A stretch of DNA of 64,000 nucleotides, taken from assembly GCA_028688015.1 (NCBI GenBank), contig JAQTZB010000001.1, positions 289,663 through 353,662 on the forward strand, given 5' to 3'. The notes beneath the pieces were generated by a model. That model was not told the origin of the DNA, ran no database searches, and saw nothing but the letters and a program-made list of their open reading frames with translations. Below are positions 17,224 to 24,552 of the stretch, piece by piece (positions within the stretch are counted from its first letter, which is position 1; every line of letters starts with the position of its first letter). This stretch comes from Elusimicrobiales bacterium (GTDB lineage Bacteria > Elusimicrobiota > Elusimicrobia > Elusimicrobiales > UBA9959). Made by a program: the position numbers and the translations under genes.

Positions 17224-18171
17224 TCAGCCGAATGTCTTCTTTATGCCTTCAGCCAGGGGCGTCCAGTCCTTCCAGCCGGCGGTGCGCTCCCACAGGGCGG
17301 GCGAGGCGGTCCAGTTGGGGCCGGCGGCCTCGCGGGCCTTGTCCCGGTTCATCACCGGGTCCGCGCCCGTCAGGGCCGTTACGCCCTCGTAGAGCCAGCC
17401 CACGGCGTAGACGGCCCAGGGCGGCAGCGAGAGCATCAGGGGCATCCTGACCCCCATGCCGGAGGCCAGCAGGCCTATGAATTCCAGCCAGGCGTAGGAG
17501 CGCGGCTCGCAGACGTAGAAGGTGCCGCCGTCGAACTTGTCCGTCTCCAGCGCGTCCGTCATGGCCCGCACCAGGTCCTCTATGTAGACGAAGCTGAAGC
17601 GCCCGCCGGCCGAGCCGGCGTTGACCATGACGCCCTTGCGGACCCACTCCGCGATCTTGGAGAAGCCGGAGTCTTTCTTGCCGTAGATGATGGGCGGGCG
17701 CAGTATGACGAAAGCGCCGCCGGTGAAAGTTTTTACGGCCTTCTCCCCCTCCAGCTTGCTCTGGCCGTAGAAGGAGGTGGGGTTCTCGCCGTCGGCTTCG
17801 GTGCGCGGCGCGTCCGCTGCGGACGGCCCTCCGGCGGCGAGGCTGGAGACGTAGACCAGTTTTTTTAGCGTCGGCCTGGCGTTGGCGGCGGCCACCAGGT
17901 TGGCCGTGCCGCCGGCGTTGGCGCTCAGAAAGGCTTCCCGCGAGCGGCAGAACAGCGCGGCGGCCAGGTGCACAGCCGCGTCGGCGCCGTCAAGCGCGCG
18001 GCCCAGACTTTCGGGATCAGAGAAGTCGGCCTCGGCGTAGGCGGCGCCGGGCAGCGGCTCCGCCGGCCGGCGGCGGGTGATGATCCGGACGGCGAAGCCC
18101 CTGGCCAGCAGCGCCTTGCAGAGCGCCCTGCCCACGAACCCGGTCCCGCCGGTGACGGCTATGGTCTTCAT
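17224..18171 (-). CDS. NAD(P)-dependent epimerase/dehydratase (extended SDR)
   Basis: The 315-residue protein opens with the nucleotide-binding motif VTGGTGFVGRAL (G-x-x-G-x-x-G). It has the catalytic pair in SFYGQSKLEGEKA (Tyr-x3-Lys) and a serine in VYVSSLAAGG, as in extended short-chain dehydrogenases that act on nucleotide sugars or related substrates. The start overlaps the stop of the preceding small membrane protein by four bases (ATGA), making it the last gene of the exbB-exbD-tonB operon. Substrate is not predictable. A C-terminal hydrophobic stretch (LMLSLPPWAVYAVGWLYEG) resembles membrane-associated sterol or sugar dehydrogenase-like members. Confidence 0.85.
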   Translation of the reverse strand: MKTIAVTGGTGFVGRALCKALLARGFAVRIITRRRPAEPLPGAAYAEADFSDPESLGRALDGADAAVHLAAALFCRSREAFLSANAGGTANLVAAANARPTLKKLVYVSSLAAGGPSAADAPRTEADGENPTSFYGQSKLEGEKAVKTFTGGAFVILRPPIIYGKKDSGFSKIAEWVRKGVMVNAGSAGGRFSFVYIEDLVRAMTDALETDKFDGGTFYVCEPRSYAWLEFIGLLASGMGVRMPLMLSLPPWAVYAVGWLYEGVTALTGADPVMNRDKAREAAGPNWTASPALWERTAGWKDWTPLAEGIKKTFG

Positions 18172-18593
18172 TTCAGTTCCTTCTTCGCTTTCCCCGCCGC
18201 TTCGGCGGCTTCCTTCCGCAGGGTCTTCTCTGCGTACGTCAGTTCTTTATCAAGGTCTATCCCGAAGCGCTCCAGCCCCCTGGCGAAGTCCGCGTTGGAA
18301 GGGTAGCGGCCGTTTTGCAGTTTCTCCAGCACGCTGACCTTGTCGGCCTGCGGCATGGTGGCGGCCAGCGCCAGGCCCATCAGGGCGAAGGCGGCCAGGC
18401 TGATAAGCGCGCCGGCGGGGCCGCTGAGCAGCCTGACCAGGCGGGCCCCGGTATTGATGAAGGCCAGGAAGCCGGCCCAGAGCAGCAGCGAGATGCCGAG
18501 GTAATAATTGCCGAAGGGACCCGTGTCGGGGTAGCAGGCGAAGAAGAGAGCGTGCAGCAGCGCGGCCGACGCAAGCTTGAAGATCAGGTTCAT
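18168..18593 (-). CDS. small membrane protein, paralogue of its upstream neighbour
   Basis: The 141-residue protein has three likely membrane segments (about 3-21, 28-47 and 58-80) and a cytosolic-type charged tail ending in Lys/Glu/Ala-rich helix. It shares with the upstream 123-residue protein the words YPDxGxFG, LLLW and a C-terminal block (SVLEKLQNGRYPSNADFARG versus SALRKLARGSYPDGRSFYVG). The two are tandem paralogues. I know no family for them. Four-base overlaps with both neighbours show translational coupling within the exbB-exbD-tonB operon, so a role with that energy-transducing complex is possible but only inferred. Confidence 0.72.
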   Translation of the reverse strand: MNLIFKLASAALLHALFFACYPDTGPFGNYYLGISLLLWAGFLAFINTGARLVRLLSGPAGALISLAAFALMGLALAATMPQADKVSVLEKLQNGRYPSNADFARGLERFGIDLDKELTYAEKTLRKEAAEAAGKAKKELK

Positions 18594-18961
18594 AACGGTT
18601 TCTCCTCCGCTGCCGGAGGCAGCAGCCCCGGCGCTTCTATGCCTATCCGCCGCAGCCCGACGTAGAAAGAGCGGCCGTCCGGGTAACTCCCCCTGGCCAG
18701 CTTGCGCAGCGCGCTGACGCCGTCCTTCTGGGGGAGCAGAGAGAGGACGGAAACCGCGAGGGCCAGCGCGAAGGCGACCGCGATGAAGGCGCGGTTCTCG
18801 CGCGTCGCGGCGGCGGCCGCCCGCGTGAGCAGCAGGGAGAAAGCGATCCAGAGCAGGCCCGAGATATAGAGGAAGGTGACGCCGAACCTGCCGCTGTCGG
18901 GGTAAGAAACGAAAACCCCGAGGTGGATTACGGCCGTGATCAGGACCAGCAGGCTGACCAT
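18590..18961 (-). CDS. small membrane protein, tandem paralogue
   Basis: The 123-residue protein has three predicted membrane segments (about 2-18, 27-45 and 57-77) and a short Pro/Glu-rich tail. It shares YPDSGRFG and the block around RKLARGSYPDG with the 141-residue neighbour at 18168-18593. Its stop overlaps that gene's start by four bases, and its own start touches the tonB-like stop (1-bp overlap). The pair probably arose by duplication. No known domain is recognised. It is placed directly after the TonB-like gene, so it may serve in the same envelope process. Confidence 0.7.
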   Translation of the reverse strand: MVSLLVLITAVIHLGVFVSYPDSGRFGVTFLYISGLLWIAFSLLLTRAAAAATRENRAFIAVAFALALAVSVLSLLPQKDGVSALRKLARGSYPDGRSFYVGLRRIGIEAPGLLPPAAEEKPL

Positions 18962-19614
18962 CAGTCCATCGCCTTGAATTCCACGTGGACGGTGAGCCTG
19001 TCCTCGTAGAAATCGTCCGGCAGCGGCGCGAACGGGGCCGCCGCCTGTACGGCGCTCTCGGCCGCGTTGTCGAAGAGCCGGTTGCCGGCGGATTTTTCCA
19101 CGCCGACGTTCCTGACGGAGCCGTCCCGGGAGATGGTGAACTTCACCGTGCAGCGCAGGCTGCCGGCGCTGGGCATGCGCTCGGTCCAGGCGTTCCAGAG
19201 CGCCTCGCGCACCTGCGTGATGTACCAGGGGTAGGGAAAGTTGGCCGAGTCCGTCACCAGCGGGGTGCCGCCCCCGCCGGGTGCGGCGGCCTTCTGGGTT
19301 TCCGGGTCGAAGAGCTTGGCCCCGCTGGCCAGGATGCTGGGCTTGGGCAGGGCGCCCCCGGAAAAATCGTCCTCGTCGGGCACGGCGGGCTTGGCGGCCG
19401 CTTTCTGCGCCTCTTTCTGGGTCTCTTTCTGCGCGGCGGCGGCGGCGCCCTCGGCGGCGGCGGCTTTTTCCATGGTGACTATCTTCGACGGGCCGATGAA
19501 GTCTATGTAATAGGCCTGCTCTTTTTTTGTGCCGAAGGAATTGCGGGCGAAGAAAAACAGCGCCGCCAGCAGCAGGAAGTGGGCGGAAGAGGAGTAGAGG
19601 AGGTAGGCGCGCAT
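18961..19614 (-). CDS. TonB/TolA-like energy-transducing protein
   Basis: The 217-residue protein has an N-terminal membrane anchor (LLYSSSAHFLLLAALFFFA). A periplasmic Ala/Lys/Gln-rich helical linker follows (about 50-100), then a C-terminal domain with LRCTVKFTISRDGSVRNVGV and FDNAAESAVQAAAPFAPLP. That is the TonB/TolA C-terminal pattern that contacts outer-membrane partners. It follows exbD by 80 bp in one transcription unit with exbB. In the known system the inner-membrane complex uses proton motive force to move this protein. Whether it behaves as TonB (nutrient uptake) or TolA (division) is not settled; no TonB-dependent receptor is in the window. Confidence 0.85.
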   Translation of the reverse strand: MRAYLLYSSSAHFLLLAALFFFARNSFGTKKEQAYYIDFIGPSKIVTMEKAAAAEGAAAAAQKETQKEAQKAAAKPAVPDEDDFSGGALPKPSILASGAKLFDPETQKAAAPGGGGTPLVTDSANFPYPWYITQVREALWNAWTERMPSAGSLRCTVKFTISRDGSVRNVGVEKSAGNRLFDNAAESAVQAAAPFAPLPDDFYEDRLTVHVEFKAMD

Positions 19615-19694
19615 GTTGGCGGTTGAGGTCTGGCTGAAAGAAACCGGGGCGGCGGCCGCTGCTGTTAAGATACCGGCGCTCCGGCGCTGTGCTG

Positions 19695-20099
19695 TTAATC
19701 CTCGGGTTTTACGGCTATGCCTATCTTGCCGGCGCCCAGGCGGCGGGCGGCGTCGAACACGGCCACCACGCGCTCCACGGGCACGGCCTTGTCGGCCTCC
19801 ACGAGCACGGTTTTCTTGTAGGCCTGCTTGAGGCGGAGGCGGAGTTCCGAATCCAGCTTTTTAAGCGTGACCGGCCTGCCGTCCAGGGTCATGGCCCCCC
19901 CTGCCGCGATCTGCACCTTCAGCACCTGCTCGTCGCCCTTGACGCCGGTGGTGGCCTTGGGCAGGCTGACCTGGATCTGGGACTGCACCAGGAACGGGGT
20001 GATGACCATGAAGATGATGAGCAGGATGAGGGAAACGTCTATCAGCGGGATCATGTTGATCTCCGCGATGAGGCTGCCTTTCTTGGTGTGGACGCGCAT
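19695..20099 (-). CDS. ExbD/TolR family biopolymer transport protein
   Basis: The 134-residue protein matches the family in length. A short cytosolic N-terminus leads to one membrane helix, INMIPLIDVSLILLIIFMVI, with the conserved proton-relay Asp in PLIDV. The periplasmic domain follows (about 45-134), including LVEADKAVPVERVVAVFDAA. It starts 3 bp after the exbB stop. ExbD/TolR with ExbB/TolQ forms the proton-driven motor for the TonB/TolA-like protein encoded next. Confidence 0.92.
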   Translation of the reverse strand: MRVHTKKGSLIAEINMIPLIDVSLILLIIFMVITPFLVQSQIQVSLPKATTGVKGDEQVLKVQIAAGGAMTLDGRPVTLKKLDSELRLRLKQAYKKTVLVEADKAVPVERVVAVFDAARRLGAGKIGIAVKPED

Positions 20100-20102
20100 G
20101 GT

Positions 20103-20735
20103 TTAGACGCCGCTGAGCTCGCGCGGGGCAGAGCGGTCTATGACCTGCTCGGTGACCCAGTTCACTTCCACGGCGAAGTCGTTGGCCTTGTGGGTGAAAT
20201 AGTTGTAGGCCACGATGGCGGGGATGGCCACGCCGAGGCCCGCCGCCGTGTTGACCAGCGCCTCGGCTATGCCCAGGGCCACCACGGACGGGCCGGCGCC
20301 GGCGTACTCGGAGAGGTCGCGGAAAGCTCTGACCACGCCTATCACCGTGCCGAAGAGGCCGATGAACGGGCTGATGCTGCCGATGGTGGCGATGGGGGTG
20401 AGGTTCTTGTTGAGGCGCGAGACGTGCCATTCCACGGCCTTCTCGGCGAGCTCGCGCTTTTCGATGGGGCCGCCGAAATGGTTGAGGACCTTGTGCACGA
20501 TATCGGCCGCCGGGTTGCGGGACTTGCCGCAGAGGTCGGAGACCTGCTTGATCTCCCCGGCGCGCAGCAGGGCGTGGATCTTGTGCAGCAGCTCCTCCAT
20601 GCCCGCGAAGGTGCGCTTATAGACGTTCCAGCGCTCCCAGATGAGCGCTATCGAGTAGATGGAAAGGCCGGCCAGCAGGAAGAGTATGGGGCCGCCCGCT
20701 TTCATCAGCTGCATGATCGAGAATGTATTGTTCAT
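20103..20735 (-). CDS. MotA/TolQ/ExbB proton channel protein
   Basis: The 210-residue protein has three membrane segments: about 15-35 (GGPILFLLAGLSIYSIALIW), about 115-140 and about 155-180. The family signature lies in IATIGSISPFIGLFGTVIGV and in AEALVNTAAGLGVAIPAIVA. The ATG at 20735 has GGAG nine bases before it. It is the first gene of the operon that continues with exbD, the TonB-like gene, two small membrane proteins and the epimerase. It forms the inner-membrane pentameric channel in known homologues. Confidence 0.93.
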   Translation of the reverse strand: MNNTFSIMQLMKAGGPILFLLAGLSIYSIALIWERWNVYKRTFAGMEELLHKIHALLRAGEIKQVSDLCGKSRNPAADIVHKVLNHFGGPIEKRELAEKAVEWHVSRLNKNLTPIATIGSISPFIGLFGTVIGVVRAFRDLSEYAGAGPSVVALGIAEALVNTAAGLGVAIPAIVAYNYFTHKANDFAVEVNWVTEQVIDRSAPRELSGV

Positions 20736-20798
20736 CGCTTCTCCGGTGCTGTATTCTTTAAGGAATTATACCAATTAGGGAGGGCCTGCGAGGGCGTG

Positions 20799-20829
20799 AA
20801 AAAACCGGCGCCAGCGGGGCGCCGGTTTC
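20799..20829 (-). terminator. terminator of the coiled-coil protein gene
   Basis: AAACCGGCGCC and GGCGCCGGTTT pair across a short loop. Read on the minus strand the stem is followed by TTTTTTC. It lies 15 bases after the stop at 20844 and separates that gene from exbB. Confidence 0.85.
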
Positions 20830-20843
20830 CGGGGCGGGGCGGC

Positions 20844-21872
20844 TCAGGCCTTCTTGAAGGCGTACTTGACGCGGGCCTCGAGGTTCTCGAAATAGCCGGA
20901 GAGCAGCTTCAGCTTGGCGCTCAAAACGTCGTAGAGCTCCTCCTGCTCGCGGCTCTTGATCTCGTCTACGGCTTCGAATTCTTTTATCTTCTGCATCGCG
21001 TCGAAGAGCTCGTCGCGCATTTTGACGGCTTCCTGGTCGCGCCACTTCAGGTCGGCGCGCAGGCGGCCTATCTCGTCGCAGAACTTCTTGGACTGCGCCT
21101 CGTAGTCGCGGCGCTCGTCGAACATGATCTTCTGGAATTCCTCGTTCTTGCCTACCAGGGAGGCGATGTTGTCGCCCAGTGTCCTGGCGAGCATGTCCTT
21201 CTCTTCCAGCTGGGACTTAAGCTCTTCCAGCTGGTCCTCCAGCGCGGAGATCTTTTCGGCGGAGGCGGTCTCCGCCTTTTTCAGCGCGGCGGCGGCGCCC
21301 TCGGCTGCGGTCATCAGGCGCTCTTTGAGGTGGCAGATCTCGCCGGTCTTTTCGGCGAGGGCCTGCGTGGCCTCGGACAGCTTGTCCTCGGCGCGCTTCT
21401 TGAGGGTCTTGTAGAGGGTCTCCCAGGAGGGATGCTCCCCCTTCGCGGCCTGGGCGTTGTTTATGGAACGGCGGAGCTTGTCGGTCAGGGCGTGGATCTC
21501 CGTCTCTTTGCGCTTGAGGGTCTCTTCGAAAGTGTGTTTCTCGCTATGGTAGGACTTGCGCAGGTCCTTGACCTCGCGCTCGAGCTGGGCATTCTTTGCT
21601 ATGGCTTTCTCGAGCAGCGAGCGGGCGGCGGTCTCTTCGGCGGCCTCGACGGTCATGGGCGGGCGGGGCTTCTGCGGGGCGTTCGGGGGCGTTTCGACCA
21701 GGGCCTGGAAAACGGGCTCGAGCGAGGCTTCACGCCACTGGCCCAGTGACTTCTCGGGACACACTAAAGTGGAGCGGCCGAAGCCGGGCTGCAGGGCCGC
21801 GTCTTTGGGATAAAAAGGTCCGCGTATGGACTTTTTGATGAATACGTAATACCGCGAAAGCTGTTCCGTCAT
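20844..21872 (-). CDS. long coiled-coil protein with N-terminal GYF-like domain
   Basis: The 342-residue protein begins with about 55 residues (RYYVFIKKSIRGPFYPKD, LVCPEKSLGQWREA) resembling the GYF_2-type bacterial domain that binds proline-rich or unstructured partners. From about residue 80 to 340 it is almost continuous heptad-type coiled coil rich in Glu, Lys, Leu and Ala, with no signal peptide or membrane segment. A cytosolic scaffold or polar-organising role is possible but not shown. It is monocistronic. TATCAT ends six bases before the ATG and no SD is present, as for several other genes here that look leaderless. Confidence 0.7.
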   Translation of the reverse strand: MTEQLSRYYVFIKKSIRGPFYPKDAALQPGFGRSTLVCPEKSLGQWREASLEPVFQALVETPPNAPQKPRPPMTVEAAEETAARSLLEKAIAKNAQLEREVKDLRKSYHSEKHTFEETLKRKETEIHALTDKLRRSINNAQAAKGEHPSWETLYKTLKKRAEDKLSEATQALAEKTGEICHLKERLMTAAEGAAAALKKAETASAEKISALEDQLEELKSQLEEKDMLARTLGDNIASLVGKNEEFQKIMFDERRDYEAQSKKFCDEIGRLRADLKWRDQEAVKMRDELFDAMQKIKEFEAVDEIKSREQEELYDVLSAKLKLLSGYFENLEARVKYAFKKA

Positions 21873-21940
21873 GCTTAAATGATAACAAAGGGGTGTTACA
21901 AGAAGATTACAACACTGTAGATTCGAAAAGGTCCGCGGTG
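21873..21940. promoter_or_regulatory. divergent promoters: coiled-coil gene (minus) and element copy 2 (plus)
   Basis: On the minus strand TATCAT (21884-21879) lies six bases from the ATG at 21872. On the plus strand TTACAA (21896-21901), a 16-base spacer and TAGATT (21918-21923) form a plausible sigma-70 promoter. Its start point, near 21930, would fall just before element copy 2. Both calls are by eye. Confidence 0.4.
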
Positions 21941-22261
21941 CCCAGTCGGGGCCGGCAGGGGAGGGGCCCCGTGCTCCTGGGCAGAAGGGAACCGTTGCGC
22001 GGTTCCCCCCGCCCTTGGGAAATTATGGGCGGGGCCCCCTTCCCCAAAGTCGCACGGAACCCCTCCCCTGCCGTCCCCTCCGGATGCTTTGTCAGTGTTG
22101 TTATAGCGAGCCACTGGCGGAGACCGCAGGGGTAGGACAAGCAAAACCGTCGCGAGCCCGAGGCTTGCGTAGCGCCGAGGGCGAGTGCCGAGTGAGCGCA
22201 CGGTGTGCGCGAACGCGTTTTGCGGTCCTATCCCTGCGGTAGGCCGCCAACCCACGAGCGA
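21941..22261 (+). repeat. structured intergenic element, copy 2
   Basis: This copy is close in length and layout to copy 1 (4980-5304). Its outer 13-bp stem pairs 21954-21966 with 22060-22072. Relative to copy 1, two adjacent pairs have switched from G-C and C-G to C-G and A-T. The second stem pairs 22123-22138 with 22225-22240, then 22141-22147 with 22217-22223. Several pairs differ from copy 1 on both strands, so pairing is kept. A 27-base motif (22042-22068), GTCAGT and the tail GGTAGGCCGCCAACCCACGA are conserved. It lies between two minus-strand genes and has a possible plus-strand promoter upstream. Confidence 0.77.
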
Positions 22262-22286
22262 CCCTCTGCTGCGGGCCGCAGAAGAG

Positions 22287-23351
22287 TTACCGCGCCAGGT
22301 TCTTGGTTATGTTGGCGCGCGTGACCGGGCTGATGACGCCTTTCTCGGTGATGAGGGCGGTGATGAGGCCGGCCGGGGTGACATCGAAGGCGGGATGGCG
22401 CACGCGCACGCCCTTCGGGGCGATGCGGTTGCCTTTGACGAAAGTGACTTCTTCGCACGAGCGCTCTTCGATGACGATGGCGTCGCCGTCCCTGGCCTTC
22501 ATATCTATCGTGGGCGTGGGCGCCGCCACGTAGAAGGGCACCTTGTGGTGCTTGGCGATGACGGCCAGGCCGTAGGTGCCGATCTTGTTGGCCGTGTCGC
22601 CGTTGGAGGCGATACGGTCCGCGCCGACCACGATGGCGTTGACGCCGCAGGTCTTGATTATGTGGGCGGCCATGTTGTCGGTGAGCAGTTCCGCCGGCAC
22701 GCCCTCGCGCATGAGCTCCCAGATGGTAAGGCGCGCGCCCTGCAGGTAGGGGCGGGTCTCGCAGGAGTAGGCGTGCTTGATCTTCCCCTTCTTGTGCGCG
22801 GCGGTGATCACGCCCACGGCGGTGCCTATGCCCATGGTGGCCAGCGCGCCCGCGTTGCAGTGCGTCATGATCACGCAGTTCTTGGGCAGCAGGGCCGCGC
22901 CGTAATTCCCCATGTCCAGGCAGGCCTGCTCGTCCTCGGTGGTGACGAGGCGAGCTTCTTTGTCGACGGCGGAGAGCAGTTTCTTAAGCGTTTCGGCGGA
23001 GAACTTGCCGGGATGTCTGGCGGCGAAAGTCACGGCCAGATTGAGCATGCGGTCGGCGGCGTAGAACAGGGCCACGGCCGTCGGGCGCGCGGCCTTGAGC
23101 AGGTCGGCCGTGCGCTTGGCGGACCGGATGAGGTCGGCGGCGGAGCGGGGCTTCAGGCGGCGCAGCTCCAGCGCGAAGCCGAAGGCGGCCGCACAGCCTA
23201 TCAGCGGTGCGCCGCGCAGGGCCATGTCCTTGGTGGCTTTTGCGGTGCCGGCGGCGTCTCGCACGGTCAGGAATTTTACCTGGTCCGGCAGCAGGCGCTG
23301 GTCGAGTATGTCGAGTTTCCCGGGTTTATATTTGAGTCGCGGAGGTATCAT
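22287..23351 (-). CDS. mtnA: S-methyl-5-thioribose-1-phosphate isomerase (aIF-2B/MtnA family)
   Basis: The 354-residue protein matches MtnA throughout. It carries ALRGAPLIGCAAAFG, the catalytic Cys in THCNAGALAT, ETRPYLQGARLTIWEL, and the catalytic Asp in GADRIASNGDTANKIGTY. The enzyme interconverts aldose and ketose forms of methylthioribose 1-phosphate in methionine salvage. Related ribose-1,5-bisphosphate isomerases share the fold, but the length and motifs favour MtnA. No other methionine-salvage gene is adjacent. It lies 61 bp downstream of yggU with a GC-rich hairpin between, and is probably the last gene of the yggS-yggU-mtnA unit. Confidence 0.88.
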   Translation of the reverse strand: MIPPRLKYKPGKLDILDQRLLPDQVKFLTVRDAAGTAKATKDMALRGAPLIGCAAAFGFALELRRLKPRSAADLIRSAKRTADLLKAARPTAVALFYAADRMLNLAVTFAARHPGKFSAETLKKLLSAVDKEARLVTTEDEQACLDMGNYGAALLPKNCVIMTHCNAGALATMGIGTAVGVITAAHKKGKIKHAYSCETRPYLQGARLTIWELMREGVPAELLTDNMAAHIIKTCGVNAIVVGADRIASNGDTANKIGTYGLAVIAKHHKVPFYVAAPTPTIDMKARDGDAIVIEERSCEEVTFVKGNRIAPKGVRVRHPAFDVTPAGLITALITEKGVISPVTRANITKNLAR

Positions 23352-23371
23352 GGTTTTCCCCTTAAAAGTAA

Positions 23372-23393
23372 GGGCCCGCGCTGCCGCGGGCCC
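23372..23393 (-). other. GC-rich hairpin between yggU and mtnA
   Basis: GGGCCCGCG and CGCGGGCCC pair around a four-base loop. On the minus strand it is followed by TTACTTTTA, a poor U-tract. It may be a partial terminator or an mRNA-stabilising hairpin inside the operon. Confidence 0.5.
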
Positions 23394-23412
23394 GGCGTAA
23401 ACCCCCCAGGGT

Positions 23413-23676
23413 CTACGGGATGGAATCGAGCACGTTCTTGAGCTCTTCCTCGGTCTTGCCGGTTATCTCCACGGTCTTTTCGCGGCCCTTGGCGCCGCGG
23501 ATGATGTTGACCATCCTGCAGGGCACCTCGAAGAACTCTGAAAGGTAGTCCCTGAGCAGCAGGTTTATTTTCAGGTCGGCGGCGGCGGCGCACACTTTTA
23601 CGCGCAGTACGCTGCCTATGCGGGAAACCACTTCGTTGTCTTCGCAGTTCGGTATTACTCTGACTTTTACGATCAT
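23413..23676 (-). CDS. yggU: DUF167 / UPF0235 family protein (YggU)
   Basis: The preferred start is ATG at 23676, which has GGAGG eight bases upstream; a GTG five codons earlier overlaps that site. This gives 87 residues. The sequence IVKVRVIPNCEDNEVVSRIG, LKINLLLRDYLSEFFEVP and IIRGAKGREKTVEITG follows the compact alpha/beta fold of UPF0235. The family is widespread but without a firm biochemical role. It commonly sits beside yggS, as it does here 57 bp downstream of that gene. Confidence 0.85.
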   Translation of the reverse strand: MIVKVRVIPNCEDNEVVSRIGSVLRVKVCAAAADLKINLLLRDYLSEFFEVPCRMVNIIRGAKGREKTVEITGKTEEELKNVLDSIP

Positions 23677-23733
23677 GTTCCCTACCTCCACACTGTTGCG
23701 CGTCCTGTGGGCTGCGCGCTAACGTATTCCGCT

Positions 23734-24438
23734 CTAAGCGAAAAGAGAGCTGCCGATGCGCGGCAGGTTGGAGCCAGCTTCCACGGCCAGCTCGTAATCC
23801 CCGCTCATGCCGAGCGACAAATAATTGCCGGGGCCGGGGAAGTCCCTGTCGAAAATCTTTTTGGCCGCGGCGAAGGCGGCGCGCAACTGCTGCGGGGTGC
23901 CGCCCGCGGGGGCGATGCCCAGGTAGCCGCGCGGGGCCAGGTGCTTGAGCTGCCGCACCTGCGCCAGCAGTTCCCCCGCCTGCTCCGGCGCTACGCCGCT
24001 CTGGGTGGGAGAGCTGTTGAGCTTGAGCTGCAGCATCACCGGCACGGTCTTGCCCGCGGCTTCGGCGTGGCGGTCGAGCTCGGCGGCTATCTTGAAGCTG
24101 TCCACGCAGTCTATCCAGTCGAAAAGCTCAACGGCGGCCTTGGCCTTGTTGGTCTGCAAATGGCCTATGAAATGCAGGGTGACGCGCGAGCGCAGCGGGG
24201 CCAGGGCGCCCAGGGCCCATTTGGCCTTGGCGTCCTGCACCTTGTTCTCGCCGGCCAGCTTGAGCGCGCCCGCTTCTATCAGGTCTTTTACGTCCTCGTC
24301 CGCCGCGTACTTGGTGACGGCTATAAAGGAAGGGCCGGCGCTGAGCCCGGCCCGCTGCTGTGCCGCGGAGATGCGGCTGTTGATGTTCTGGAAATTGGAA
24401 AGTAGGGCGCCCTTGCGTGTAATTTCAGCGGTCGGCAT
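23734..24438 (-). CDS. yggS: YggS/PLPBP family pyridoxal phosphate homeostasis protein
   Basis: The 234-residue single-domain TIM-barrel protein has the PLP lysine in FIAVTKYA (about residue 43). It also has GENKVQDAKAKW, LHFIGHLQTNKAKA, GYLGIAP in place of the usual GLM-type motif, and the C-terminal phosphate-binding block YLSLGMSGDYELAVEAGSN. Family members bind PLP, have no known catalytic activity and maintain vitamin B6 and amino-acid balance. It is the first gene of a unit with yggU and mtnA. TATACA lies eight bases before the ATG with no clear SD. Confidence 0.93.
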   Translation of the reverse strand: MPTAEITRKGALLSNFQNINSRISAAQQRAGLSAGPSFIAVTKYAADEDVKDLIEAGALKLAGENKVQDAKAKWALGALAPLRSRVTLHFIGHLQTNKAKAAVELFDWIDCVDSFKIAAELDRHAEAAGKTVPVMLQLKLNSSPTQSGVAPEQAGELLAQVRQLKHLAPRGYLGIAPAGGTPQQLRAAFAAAKKIFDRDFPGPGNYLSLGMSGDYELAVEAGSNLPRIGSSLFA

Positions 24439-24552
24439 GGTCTGGATGTATATATTTTAGCAAATAATGCCGGTTTTTCATAGGGAAATCGGCGAGCGGC
24501 GATTTGAGCGCGTTTTGAGGCACGGCCGCGCCGTATTTTCTATGATATAGGG
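24439..24552. promoter_or_regulatory. divergent promoter region yggS / MFS transporter
   Basis: On the plus strand TATGAT (24541-24546) ends six bases before the MFS ATG. On the minus strand the AT-rich TATATACA precedes yggS. No strong -35 elements or operators were recognised. Confidence 0.4.

Noticed and set aside
19689..21749. A 686-codon plus-strand frame over exbD, exbB and the coiled-coil gene
   Set aside because: It is a shadow of well-supported minus-strand genes, has no start context and no motif.
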